Positions 1-6,176 of a stretch of DNA of 8,540 nt are shown here, one piece after another. Position numbers and translations under genes: made by a program. This DNA comes from Nocardioides sp. (GTDB taxonomy: Bacteria; Actinomycetota; Actinomycetes; Propionibacteriales; Nocardioidaceae). Below the pieces are notes generated by a model. It was not told where the DNA came from and did no database searches. It saw only the letters and a list, made by a program, of their open reading frames with translations. Every line of letters begins with the position of its first letter. The first letter of the stretch is position 1. The DNA lies in contig JARICB010000228.1 of NCBI GenBank assembly GCA_029264225.1, positions 1 through 8,540 on the forward strand, read 5' to 3'.

Positions 1-381
1 GAGCAGGAGAATGCGCCGTTGATGCGCCAGTCCGGCGCCAACTCGGTAATCACCTCCTCCGACGCGGTTGGTCGGCTGCTCGGCCTATCGTCCATGTCGC
101 CGATGCTCGGCTCGGTAATGGAAGACCTGCTGACCTACGGGCAGGGGCTGGAGGTTGCCGAGCGCGACCTGCTGGTCAGCGAGGTCGGGAAGCCGCCGCA
201 GAGCCTGTCCGACCAGGTCATTGCGGTGGTCCGTGACGAGACCGTCTACCGCTACTTCGACCCGGTGGTGACGCTGCTGGCCCGTGGCGATCGGCTCATC
301 GTCGTACGCCCGGCGAAGGAGTTGCCCTGGGCGCCGCGACCCGGCACCCACGGCGAGGAACTGGCCGACACCGACGACTGA
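1..381 (+). CDS. Potassium channel / TrkA-type protein, C-terminal fragment
   Basis: The reading frame is open from base 1 and ends at TGA 379-381, so only the last 126 residues are present and the true start lies outside the window. The text ENAPLMRQSGANSVITSSD, then GRLLGL, then a VMEDLLTYGQGLEV stretch, is typical of the second half of the NAD-binding RCK (TrkA-N) domain of actinobacterial two-TM potassium channels. The last part (DQVIAVVRDE, FDPVVTLLARGDRLIVV) looks like a short TrkA-C-like ligand domain ending in the usual 'GDRLIVV' strand. In this family the cytoplasmic RCK part gates a membrane pore, which would be encoded upstream. The acidic tail (GEELADTDD) is plain. It is convergent with the zinc-finger gene, with 6 bases between the two stop codons. 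Family assignment is from recall of sequence patterns; a TrkA-only regulator without a pore is the main alternative. Confidence 0.75.
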   Translation, partial: EQENAPLMRQSGANSVITSSDAVGRLLGLSSMSPMLGSVMEDLLTYGQGLEVAERDLLVSEVGKPPQSLSDQVIAVVRDETVYRYFDPVVTLLARGDRLIVVRPAKELPWAPRPGTHGEELADTDD

Positions 382-394
382 GCGCTCCTAGCGC
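382..394. terminator. Short hairpin between convergent stop codons
   Basis: GCGCT (382-386), loop CCT, AGCGC (390-394) form a 5-bp perfect hairpin. It lies in the gap between the channel-gene stop (379-381) and the zinc-finger stop (388-390, minus) and overlaps the latter. It could slow transcription from both sides, but it is short and has no T-tract, so the terminator role is inference only. Confidence 0.25.
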
Positions 395-690
395 GCGGTG
401 CACCAGTCGCAGCGGAGAGTCCACGCCTTCTCGAGCAGTGTCTGAAGGCTGATCGTGCCACCGCAGTCACCGCAGTCGCCGTAGGTCCCCGAATCCATCC
501 GGTCGAGCGCCAGGTGCACCTGGTCACGGATACGTTCCACGCTCAGCCGGTGGGCGGCGGCGACCAGGTTGGTCGGATCGTGCGGGCGCATCTCGGCAAG
601 CTGTCTACGACGGGTGGCCGCGGCGTTCAGCAGGGCCTGACGCAGGGTCGTGGGAAATGTGCGGGCGCTGGGCAGGGGGTTGAGAGTCAT
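388..690 (-). CDS. DksA/TraR-type C4 zinc-finger protein
   Basis: A 100-residue protein. The C-terminal part carries GTYGDCGDCGGTI (Cys73, Cys76) and LRCDWC (Cys94, Cys97), the CxxC-x17-CxxC zinc finger of the DksA/TraR family. The middle (about 45-68, LSVERIRDQVHLALDRMDSG) is the helix that leads into the finger in this family. The family binds the RNA polymerase secondary channel and modulates initiation, often with ppGpp. This copy is much shorter than E. coli DksA (151 aa) and I do not see the DxxDxA acidic coiled-coil tip, so it is closer to the short TraR-like actinobacterial members and its effect on polymerase cannot be predicted. The ATG at 690 is preceded by an AGGAAA ribosome site (minus-strand AGGAAACGATC before ATG), which supports this start. 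It is a single gene with a 315-base leader/intergenic region upstream. Confidence 0.82.
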   Translation of the reverse strand: MTLNPLPSARTFPTTLRQALLNAAATRRRQLAEMRPHDPTNLVAAAHRLSVERIRDQVHLALDRMDSGTYGDCGDCGGTISLQTLLEKAWTLRCDWCTAR

Positions 691-1005
691 GATCGTTTCC
701 TGGGTCTCTTGCCGGCGGTGACCGCACGGCTGGGAACGAACCGGCCGACGGGCGCAGTTCGGGGCTTGTCAGGAAGCGATTGGTGGGGCCCTGTCGACGC
801 TGCGGTGCAACACGTCGAGACCGCGCGTGCCATGAGACTCTGCCGCGCCAAGTGCCAGCAGGGCCGCCCCGCTGGTGACGTGGGACGGCTCGGCCGAAGC
901 CGTTTGCGCCGGTGCCCACTGTGTGATCATCCCGGGACCATAGGACACACGGTCAGGGAAGGCCAGTCGCCGCTCGCGACGGGGCCCTGAGAACGGCGGA
1001 AGTGT
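691..1005. other. Intergenic stretch with no convincing gene
   Basis: This stretch separates the zinc-finger gene from the ScoMcrA-like gene, both on the minus strand, so it must hold the promoter of the former. I see a CTGACA hexamer on the minus strand near 768-773 that resembles a -35 box, but no matching TANNNT at the right distance. A small GTCGC/GCGAC hairpin (966-980) lies about 25 bases after the stop of the ScoMcrA-like gene and lacks a T-tract. Bases 920-950 form an imperfect inverted repeat centred on CCCGGG with outer arms GTGTG/CACAC, a possible operator. The only ORF worth naming is the 53-codon one at 769-930, listed separately. Plus-strand frames here run antisense through the zinc-finger gene and have no family resemblance. 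Confidence 0.4.
769..930 (-). CDS. Possible small ORF, 53 residues, unknown
   Basis: Reading from ATG at 930 to TGA at 769-771 gives MITQWAPAQTASAEP, an alanine-rich middle (SGAALLALGAAESHG), and an ending in RSVDRAPPIAS. The middle could form one helix. Third-position GC is about 75 percent by my count, below that of the clear genes nearby, and no good Shine-Dalgarno precedes the ATG. I recognise no family. It may be chance, or the worn remains of a longer gene between the two flanking genes. Confidence 0.2.
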   Translation of the reverse strand: MITQWAPAQTASAEPSHVTSGAALLALGAAESHGTRGLDVLHRSVDRAPPIAS

Positions 1006-1860
1006 TCAGCCGCAGTTGTCGCAGACCCCGGTCGCCGGCAAGGCCATGAAGCAGGCGGGGCAGGTAGCGATAGGACGCGCGGCGTGCGCGGCCTTGCGTG
1101 AGCGTGAGCGCGCCGATGCCACCTGGGGGGTGAGCGCGGAGGCGCCACCGCTGGAGGGCAGACCCGCAGCGTTGAAGTGGCGGTAGCAGTTGAGCCGTTC
1201 CTGGGCGGCATGGTCGTCGACGTCGTCGGGCTGTGAGCCGGTCTCGGCGCGCATGACTGCGGCATAGCCGACCCCGACGCTGCCCTGCGCGTTGACACAC
1301 AACGAGGACAGGTTCGGCTCGTCGCGGGAACTGCAGTCCTGGGAAACACGACTGAGCACATCGCCGATCCAGTGCTGAACACCCTGTGAGGTGCGGATGC
1401 CGGTCTGGTGCTGGACCTTGGTCGAGAGCTCCTTGTGGGTGATCACGGAGTGATACTGACCGGCAACACCGATGAGCACGTCGCGGGCGGCCAGGGCCCA
1501 TGCGGAGCGGGACTCGTCGTGCTCGAGGTCGGCGGCGTCGCGCCACTCGCCGGTTGCGGGGCTGCCAGCGGGGGCCGCTTCCTCGACCGGAAGGATCTCG
1601 AAGTCAAGCGCGGCCAGGATCTTGGCGGCCCCGGACTTGCCCCCGGCGATGTCGCCACTGCGGGCGGGAGTGCCGGTCGCGTAGCGGTGGGCAGCGCCGA
1701 GAACGGCCTTGGAATCGTATGCCTGGTCTTCGTGCAGGATCACGAAGTCACGGATAGGACCGAAGCCGTACCTCTGTCGGAAGGCGCCGGCACCGAGGTT
1801 GTCGTGTTCGGCCAAGGCCTGAAGGACGTGTTGGCGCTTGACCTTGTCGAAGTTGGGCAT
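1006..1860 (-). CDS. ScoMcrA-like head-domain protein with C-terminal zinc ribbon
   Basis: A 284-residue protein from ATG 1860, chosen over the upstream ATG at 1917 because AAGG stands 8 bases before 1860, and because the extra 19 residues are basic and unlike the family. Residues 3-90 (FDKVKRQHVLQALAEHD, LGAGAFRQRYGFG, YDSKAVLGAAHRYATG, IAGGKSGAAKILAALDFEI) match the N-terminal head domain seen in ScoMcrA-type type IV restriction enzymes, which cut modified DNA. Residues about 118-205 (ARDVLIGVAG, VITHKELSTKVQ, WIGDVLSRVSQDC, LSSLCVNAQGSVGVGYAAV) look like a small winged-helix-type domain found in other actinobacterial proteins. The tail has Cys267, Cys270, Cys280 and Cys283 in a CPAC...CDNC zinc ribbon. 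I see no HNH, PD-(D/E)xK or SRA signature, so cleavage is not supported; a reader of modified DNA or a defence accessory is inference. No restriction or methylase partner lies next to it. Confidence 0.65.
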   Translation of the reverse strand: MPNFDKVKRQHVLQALAEHDNLGAGAFRQRYGFGPIRDFVILHEDQAYDSKAVLGAAHRYATGTPARSGDIAGGKSGAAKILAALDFEILPVEEAAPAGSPATGEWRDAADLEHDESRSAWALAARDVLIGVAGQYHSVITHKELSTKVQHQTGIRTSQGVQHWIGDVLSRVSQDCSSRDEPNLSSLCVNAQGSVGVGYAAVMRAETGSQPDDVDDHAAQERLNCYRHFNAAGLPSSGGASALTPQVASARSRSRKAAHAARPIATCPACFMALPATGVCDNCG

Positions 1861-1878
1861 ATGACTGACCTTAATGTC

Positions 1879-1900
1879 GATGCACCCAAAGGGAGGCATC
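1879..1900. repeat. Inverted repeat in the leader of the ScoMcrA-like gene
   Basis: GATGC (1879-1883) and GCATC (1896-1900) enclose CCC-AAA-GGG with a one- or two-base internal loop. It sits 19 bases upstream of the chosen start at 1860, and between that gene and the GAF-ANTAR stop. It could be an operator or a leader hairpin; nothing in the sequence decides. Confidence 0.25.
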
Positions 1901-1953
1901 CGGCGCTTTAGTCGCACGGTTCGCCGGGCCAGGTGCTAGTCCCGAGCCCGGGC

Positions 1954-2658
1954 TCAACGGTTCTCCAGCGCGCTGATCGTGCTGTCCACCAGCACATGTA
2001 GTGGCACGCCGGCTCGTAGGGCCTCGTTGCGGAGGTGCTCCTTGGCCTGGGTCAGCGTTGAGGCCTGGTCGTTCGCGACCAGCACGGCCGCCACGGTGAG
2101 ACGGGTGGTCTCGCGCAGCAGGTGGGGTGCCTGTTGGGCGAGACCTCGAGTAGTGAAGTCCAGGTCAGCGTTCGTGACGGCTCCTTTTGCCCATGCTCCG
2201 AGGAGGCGCGCGATCTCATCGAAATGCCCGTCGAAGGTGGTCGTAGTGGCCCCGTAGAGGTTGAAGGCGCCCGTGACTCGCCCGTGGTCGCTGACGGGCA
2301 AGGACAGGGTGCTGGCGATTCCGGCGGTGGAGGTCGCGGCCGCGGTGGACAACCACGACTCCTCACGCAGGGGGTCTGTGTCGTGCTGGGAAGTGACCTG
2401 GTCAGTGGCGACCGGAGTGACGCTGGGTCCACCCTCGGCGTTCTGGACCGCGTCGCGGGGGGCTGCGCCGCGGTGGGTGTCCACCACGGTGAAGACGACG
2501 TCCTCCTCGACCAGGGAGTAACTGAGTCCGAGGCAGCCCGGTGCGAGCAGGGCAACCTGGTCGCCCATGGCTACCAGTTGTTCGAGAAGGTCGGCGTTCT
2601 CGTAGATGAATGGGCCGTAGAGGTCGTCGGCCTCGGCCGTCTCAGGTAGCGGTTCCAT
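1954..2658 (-). CDS. GAF and ANTAR domain regulator
   Basis: A 234-residue cytoplasmic protein. Residues about 20-155 are a GAF sensor domain (CLGLSYSLVEEDVVFTVVD; SWLSTAAATSTAGIASTLSL; GRVTGAFNLYGATTTTFDGH). The ending of that block, ARLLGAWAKGAVTNADLDF, is the standard bridge in actinobacterial GAF-ANTAR proteins. Residues about 170-232 are the ANTAR helices (HLLRETTRLTVAAVLVAND, LTQAKEHLRNEALRAGVPLH, VDSTISAL); this part is diverged, so RNA binding is expected from the family rather than proven. ANTAR proteins bind paired hexaloop RNA hairpins to control termination or translation. The ATG at 2658 has a strong ribosome site, GAAGGAGG, 6 bases upstream, and that site is part of a hairpin (see the leader entry), which suggests self-control. 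The ligand of the GAF domain is unknown. It has its own leader after the phosphotransferase gene, 94 bases away. Confidence 0.85.
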   Translation of the reverse strand: MEPLPETAEADDLYGPFIYENADLLEQLVAMGDQVALLAPGCLGLSYSLVEEDVVFTVVDTHRGAAPRDAVQNAEGGPSVTPVATDQVTSQHDTDPLREESWLSTAAATSTAGIASTLSLPVSDHGRVTGAFNLYGATTTTFDGHFDEIARLLGAWAKGAVTNADLDFTTRGLAQQAPHLLRETTRLTVAAVLVANDQASTLTQAKEHLRNEALRAGVPLHVLVDSTISALENR

Positions 2659-2660
2659 GC

Positions 2661-2710
2661 AGGTCCTCCTTCAGCTGTGAAGGACCTCGGTCCGAGCCGC
2701 GCTGACGGCT
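2661..2710 (-). promoter_or_regulatory. Candidate ANTAR-type tandem hexaloop leader overlapping the RBS
   Basis: On the minus strand two hairpins stand in a row before the GAF-ANTAR start. P1 (2710-2695) is AGCCG-TCAGCG-CGGCT: a 5-bp perfect stem with a six-base loop. After a 10-base linker, P2 (2684-2667) is TCCTTC-ACAGCT-GAAGGA: a 6-bp perfect stem with a six-base loop. Both loops share CAGC at positions 2-5. The known ANTAR target is two stem-loops with hexanucleotide loops having A at position 1 and G at position 4; P2 fits both positions, P1 has G4 but U at position 1. The 3' arm of P2 is the Shine-Dalgarno GAAGGAGG (2672-2665), and an outer AGGTCC/GGACCT pair can extend the fold, so folding would hide the ribosome site. 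Function is inferred from shape and from the ANTAR gene it precedes. Confidence 0.55.
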
Positions 2711-2718
2711 TTGCTCAT
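2671..2718 (-). CDS. Possible 15-residue leader peptide (uORF)
   Basis: ATG 2718 to TGA 2671 encodes MSKAVSAARTEVLHS. The ORF covers both leader hairpins, and its stop codon abuts the Shine-Dalgarno of the GAF-ANTAR gene (TGA then AGGAGG), in the same frame as that gene. No ribosome site precedes it, but TACCGT (2731-2726) lies 7 bases before the ATG, the spacing expected of a -10 box for a leaderless start; no good -35 is visible. Translating ribosomes would open both hairpins. It may be chance, since short ORFs are common in GC-rich DNA. Confidence 0.25.
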   Translation of the reverse strand: MSKAVSAARTEVLHS

Positions 2719-2752
2719 GCCGGGAACGGTAGTCAGTAGCCGCAGACGTGGA

Positions 2753-4495
2753 CTACACCCCTGGGACTGCTTCTCGACGTGAGGCGATCTGAGGCGGTGC
2801 CGGCGAACCCTTGCGGCGACCGGAGACGGCAGCCACGGTCGCCATCACGGCGGCAACGAGCAGACCGGTGAGGGTCACGACGAGCCCCTGAAGCATGGCA
2901 GTGAAGCCGAACCAGGTCGTGTGCATCTCCGGAAGCGTGTACGGCGAGGCGATGCCGTTGAAGACCAGGCTGACGACGGCCGGCAACCCGGCGATCAGCA
3001 GGATCACGGCGGTCGCACCGAACACGCACAGGGCGGCGTCTGCGGGCCGCCGTTGCCACGGACGAGCAGCGAGCAACGACACCGTCAGCCCGCAGGCCAG
3101 GCCGACGAGAGTGGCGGCTGCAACGGTGCCGATCAGCGCGCCGGTGCCCTCGATCCACGACAACGAATAGGGCTTGGCGAACACCAGCGAATAGCAGAGG
3201 TGGAAGCCCGCCAGGAAAGCCAGCGCTCCGAGGACGTACGCCGCCAGCAACCGTCCGCGCTGGCGCCAGAGCACGAAACCGGCAGCCACGAGGACCACCG
3301 CAGCCAGCAGACCCCGCCACCACCGACCCGGCAGCATCGCTGCGGCCGTGGTGGACGCCATCTCCGCCCGGGTCGCGGCAACCGGGTCGTCGGCCGGCGC
3401 CCGGTAGTCGTCGGGTCGGCCCAGGGCGCGGGCGTGGGACCGGGCCAACTCCTGCTGCTGGGCAGTGAGCGCGCTCGTGAGCCCGGTCGGCACCTCGGTC
3501 AGCATGTCGGTCAGCGGCTGCCCTTGCGAGACCGCGGGCAGCCGGGTGCCGAGGATCGTGGCGATGGTGGGGGCCACGTCCACCTGTTCTGCGTCGGGGT
3601 ATGGACCCGGCTTGATCGGCCCGCCTACGAGCAGCAGCGGCTCGGTCACCACCTCCGGCTCGGTGCCACCGTGTCCGCCCGGACCGATATGGCCGTGGTC
3701 GGAGACCACCAGCAGGGTGTCTCGACTCAGGTCGAGCGCGTCGGCGATCTCCGCGATCTGGGCGTCCGCCGCGTGGGCCGCTACCGGCCAGCTCGTGCCG
3801 TCCGGACCGCCCTGGTCATGGCCCGTATGGTCGACGCCGTTGAGGTCCACCATGAGCAGGTCGACCTGGTCCTGCTCGAGCCACTCCACCGCGTGCGAGA
3901 CGACGACGGCGTCGGCTGCGGTGTCCTCACCGAGCGTGAAGTAGCTCTGCGCCCAGGTCTGCGGGGGCAGCATGCTTCGCCACCAGTCGTTGCCCGTGAT
4001 GGCGGCTCGCAGCCCCGCGTCCCCGGACGCCGCGAAGATGTTGTCCTGCTGCCAGCGCAGGGGGTCGGTGCCCTCCGGATTCATCGCCTCACCGCCGTTG
4101 AGATCGGGCCAGGCACCGGTGCCCAACACCGCCCAGCCGGGGGCTGAGTAGGACGGGGCGTGCGAGTGGAGCACTCGGAAGGCGCCCTGCTCGCGCAGTC
4201 GAGCCAGCGTCGGCATGACCTTCTCATCGGTCGCGGTGTCCACCCGGAGGCCGTCGACCATGACCAGCACCAGCCGACCCTGCGAGGGGGTGCCCGACAC
4301 GGGCTCGCCGGTGGGCACCGGGTGCTGGTTCAGCGGCGAGGCATAGGCGTAGAGCCCGTCCATGATCCGCGTGGCGCTGACGAAACAACCCGCCGCGACC
4401 AGCAGCAGGGCTGTCACGGACAGGAGCAGGTGCCAGCGTGCACGGGAGCGGGGACGAGCATGAGGGTTGGCGAACATGGCGCCATCATCGGGCAT
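2753..4495 (-). CDS. Membrane phosphotransferase/phosphodiesterase, alkaline-phosphatase superfamily
   Basis: A 580-residue protein. One membrane segment at about 22-42 is followed by an extracytoplasmic catalytic domain (about 70-350) and about five C-terminal membrane segments (394-410, 415-438, 449-474, 486-513, 529-557). Metal and active-site residues expected of the superfamily are all visible: VMVDGLRVD (Asp81), APSYSAPGW with the likely nucleophile Ser115, DLNGVDHTGH (Asp222, His226), SDHGHIGPGGHGG (Asp266, His267, His275), and the late DVAPTIATILG strand. The DGLRxD, xPSxSxPG and GGHGG blocks and the N-anchor/outer domain/multi-TM layout resemble eukaryotic GPI ethanolamine-phosphate transferases, so transfer or hydrolysis of a phosphodiester on a lipid or cell-wall polymer is plausible; the substrate is unknown. 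Start choice is weak: ATG 4495 and ATG 4477 both lack a clear ribosome site. VAAGC at 33-37 is a poor lipobox. It lies 59 bases after idi, with a hairpin between, so is probably a separate unit. Confidence 0.75.
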   Translation of the reverse strand: MPDDGAMFANPHARPRSRARWHLLLSVTALLLVAAGCFVSATRIMDGLYAYASPLNQHPVPTGEPVSGTPSQGRLVLVMVDGLRVDTATDEKVMPTLARLREQGAFRVLHSHAPSYSAPGWAVLGTGAWPDLNGGEAMNPEGTDPLRWQQDNIFAASGDAGLRAAITGNDWWRSMLPPQTWAQSYFTLGEDTAADAVVVSHAVEWLEQDQVDLLMVDLNGVDHTGHDQGGPDGTSWPVAAHAADAQIAEIADALDLSRDTLLVVSDHGHIGPGGHGGTEPEVVTEPLLLVGGPIKPGPYPDAEQVDVAPTIATILGTRLPAVSQGQPLTDMLTEVPTGLTSALTAQQQELARSHARALGRPDDYRAPADDPVAATRAEMASTTAAAMLPGRWWRGLLAAVVLVAAGFVLWRQRGRLLAAYVLGALAFLAGFHLCYSLVFAKPYSLSWIEGTGALIGTVAAATLVGLACGLTVSLLAARPWQRRPADAALCVFGATAVILLIAGLPAVVSLVFNGIASPYTLPEMHTTWFGFTAMLQGLVVTLTGLLVAAVMATVAAVSGRRKGSPAPPQIASRREAVPGV

Positions 4496-4518
4496 ATGAG
4501 GGCTGCGAGGGTGATAAT

Positions 4519-4554
4519 CCGGCCGACGATCTGTGCAGTTGTCGTCCAGGCCGG
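4519..4554 (-). terminator. Hairpin directly after the idi stop codon
   Basis: On the minus strand CCGGCC (4554-4549), a TG bulge, GACGA, a loop of about 12 bases, TCGTC and GGCCGG (4524-4519) give 6 + 5 base pairs, starting at the base after the idi TGA. The following bases ATTATC are only weakly AT-rich, so this is a GC-rich actinobacterial-type terminator candidate or an mRNA 3' end rather than a classic one. It would mark the end of the prenyl-lipid operon. Confidence 0.5.
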
Positions 4555-5154
4555 TCAGTCCGGCAGCGTCTCCCGCACAGCTGGGGGTAGGTCATCGGGC
4601 GACCCGGTGATGAAGCCGCTGTCACTCTCCCGGCTGGCCAGTTCGGCGACCTGGAGGGCGCACCACACCGAGACATCGCGAGTCCCGGCCAGCACCTCGT
4701 CACGGAATTGTGCCCACGGCACCCAGGCCACGGCTTCGACCTCGCTCGGCTCCGGCGCTGGCTCGCCGGAGGTGTGAGCGACGAAGACCGGACAGAACTC
4801 GTTCTCCCGCACCCCGTTGTCCATGGTGGCCTGGTAGCGGAACTTCGGTAGGACGAGCTGCACGTCGCTCACGGCCAGGCCGAGCTCCTGTTCCGCCCGG
4901 CGGCGTAGGCCCTCGAACACGTTCTCCCCGGGAGCCGGGTGCCCGCAGAAACTGTTGGTCCACACTCCCGGGAAGGTGGCTTTGTCGAGGGCACGCTGGC
5001 TGAGCAGGAGCCGACCGCTCGCGTCGAAGACGTAGCAGGAGAACGCCAGGTGCAGGGGTGTGTCGGCGTGGTGGGTCTCCGCCTTCGGTGCGTCGCCGAT
5101 CGCGCGACCGTCCTCGTCGAGGAGCACTACGCGTTCCACCGGACCAGTGCTCAT
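4555..5154 (-). CDS. idi: Isopentenyl-diphosphate delta-isomerase, type I
   Basis: A 199-residue Nudix-fold enzyme interconverting IPP and DMAPP in the cytoplasm. All catalytic features are visible: metal-binding His28/His29 and His35 (ETHHADTPLHLAFSCYVF), the catalytic cysteine Cys70 in TNSFCGHP, the Nudix helix with Glu90 (RRRAEQELGL), and Glu117/Glu119 in RENEFCPVF; these correspond to Cys67, Glu87, Glu114 and Glu116 of E. coli Idi with an offset of three. Length is normal for bacterial type I enzymes (about 180-200). The start ATG at 5154 overlaps the stop of the flavoprotein gene as ATGA, implying translational coupling; only a weak GAGG precedes it. As the last gene of an operon containing UbiA and a type III PKS, it probably supplies DMAPP for prenyl-chain synthesis. 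Very likely active. Confidence 0.95.
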   Translation of the reverse strand: MSTGPVERVVLLDEDGRAIGDAPKAETHHADTPLHLAFSCYVFDASGRLLLSQRALDKATFPGVWTNSFCGHPAPGENVFEGLRRRAEQELGLAVSDVQLVLPKFRYQATMDNGVRENEFCPVFVAHTSGEPAPEPSEVEAVAWVPWAQFRDEVLAGTRDVSVWCALQVAELASRESDSGFITGSPDDLPPAVRETLPD

Positions 5155-6176
5155 GCCGGCCTCGCCAAGGCGTTGACCCCAGCAGCGAACACGCCGGGAA
5201 GACGCTCTGCGGCCGGGACCAGTAGGTGTCTTACCGGCCCCAGCTGGGTCGCCGCCAATAAGGAGGCAGTCAGCAGGCGGTAGCGACGGGTGGCGCTGTG
5301 CCAGTCCTGCTCGTAACGTGCCGGGTCACCATCGACGATGGCGGCGACTGCTGCCCGGGCCTGCGCGAGCGCCAACGCCACCCCTTCACCGGTCAGGGCG
5401 TCCACGTAACCTCCTGCGTCACCAACCAGCAGCACCTGTCCGGCGACCCTAGCCCGGGCGCGCTGGCGCAGCGGTCCAGCCCCCATCACCGGACCGGTGG
5501 CCGCGACGCCGTCGAATCGTGACGCGAGCGCCGGGAACTGCGCAAGGTGCTCGTCGAAGGAGGCGCCGCCCGCCGTCAGCATCGCGACGCCTACGACCTC
5601 GGGAGCGACCGGGGTGACGTAGGCCTCGGCGAGCTCGGCCCAGTGCACCTCGACGTAGGACGTCCAGGGGGCGATGCGGTAGTGGCGCCGCAGACCGTAA
5701 CGGCGACGGGTGGACCTCGGAGCGTCCAAGCCGAGTCGGCGCCGAACAGGGGAGTGCAGGCCGTCCGCGGCGACGACATATCGGAACCGCTGCCCGTCAG
5801 CCAGCACGCTCTGCTTCTCGAGTCGCAGGTCCCTGAAGGATCGGGCTTCGACAACCACGCCGACCTCATCGACGGCGGTGCGCAGCGCGCGATGCAGCGT
5901 CGTACGCCGCACGCCGCGACCAGGTCCGCTACGAAACGATGCGGAGGCGGACCGTTCACCCGCGATGTACCGGATCCCGAGGAGGTCCTCACCGAGCGGA
6001 TCGACCCCCAGGTCGGCCAGCGCGGCGACCGCGCCGGGCATGAGTCCTTCGCCGCAGGCCTTGTCCAGGGTGCCGGCGCGTTGCTCCCAGAGCGTGACGT
6101 CCACACCTTCGCGGGCGGCGTACAACGCGGTGGCCAACCCAGCTGGTCCGCCGCCGATGACGAGGAGGTCCTTCAT
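5151..6176 (-). CDS. FAD-dependent oxidoreductase, SrsC/geranylgeranyl-reductase-like
   Basis: A 341-residue flavoprotein from ATG 6176; the same frame is open to about 6545, but only this ATG puts MKDLLVIGGGPAGLATAL at the N terminus, and it overlaps the methyltransferase stop as ATGA. Visible motifs: the FAD Rossmann motif GGGPAG (8-13), acidic Glu31 ending strand 2 (VTLWEQR), DKACGEGLMP (38-47), ADGLHS (137-142), and the second FAD motif VGDAGGYVDALTGEGVALAL (251-270). Such proteins are the hydroxylase partner in phenolic-lipid operons (SrsC type) or prenyl reductases in the related GGR group. The CGEGLMP block and the neighbours favour hydroxylation of the type III PKS product to a hydroquinone/quinone; this is inference, and reductase activity is the alternative, especially since the second flavoprotein of the operon is destroyed. 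Confidence 0.82.
   Translation of the reverse strand: MKDLLVIGGGPAGLATALYAAREGVDVTLWEQRAGTLDKACGEGLMPGAVAALADLGVDPLGEDLLGIRYIAGERSASASFRSGPGRGVRRTTLHRALRTAVDEVGVVVEARSFRDLRLEKQSVLADGQRFRYVVAADGLHSPVRRRLGLDAPRSTRRRYGLRRHYRIAPWTSYVEVHWAELAEAYVTPVAPEVVGVAMLTAGGASFDEHLAQFPALASRFDGVAATGPVMGAGPLRQRARARVAGQVLLVGDAGGYVDALTGEGVALALAQARAAVAAIVDGDPARYEQDWHSATRRYRLLTASLLAATQLGPVRHLLVPAAERLPGVFAAGVNALARPA

Noticed and set aside
514..990. 158-residue plus-strand ORF with several cysteines
   Set aside because: Antisense to the zinc-finger gene; the cysteines do not form a spaced motif and the composition is shadow-like.
1861..1917. Nineteen-residue upstream extension of the ScoMcrA-like protein
   Set aside because: The head domain starts at MPNFDKV; AAGG stands at good spacing before 1860 and the extension crosses the leader inverted repeat.
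1944..1955. Perfect 12-base palindrome GAGCCCGGGCTC at the GAF-ANTAR stop
   Set aside because: No loop for a stable hairpin and no T-tract; GC-only palindromes of this size are frequent in such DNA.
2921..4147. 408-residue plus-strand ORF
   Set aside because: Shadow opposite the phosphotransferase gene: rich in Arg, Gly, Gln and His with no domain, while the minus frame has all catalytic motifs.
4385..4399. Lipobox-like VAAGC in the phosphotransferase N terminus
   Set aside because: The -3 residue is Ala rather than Leu/Val/Ile, and the protein has several other membrane segments, so a plain anchor is more likely.
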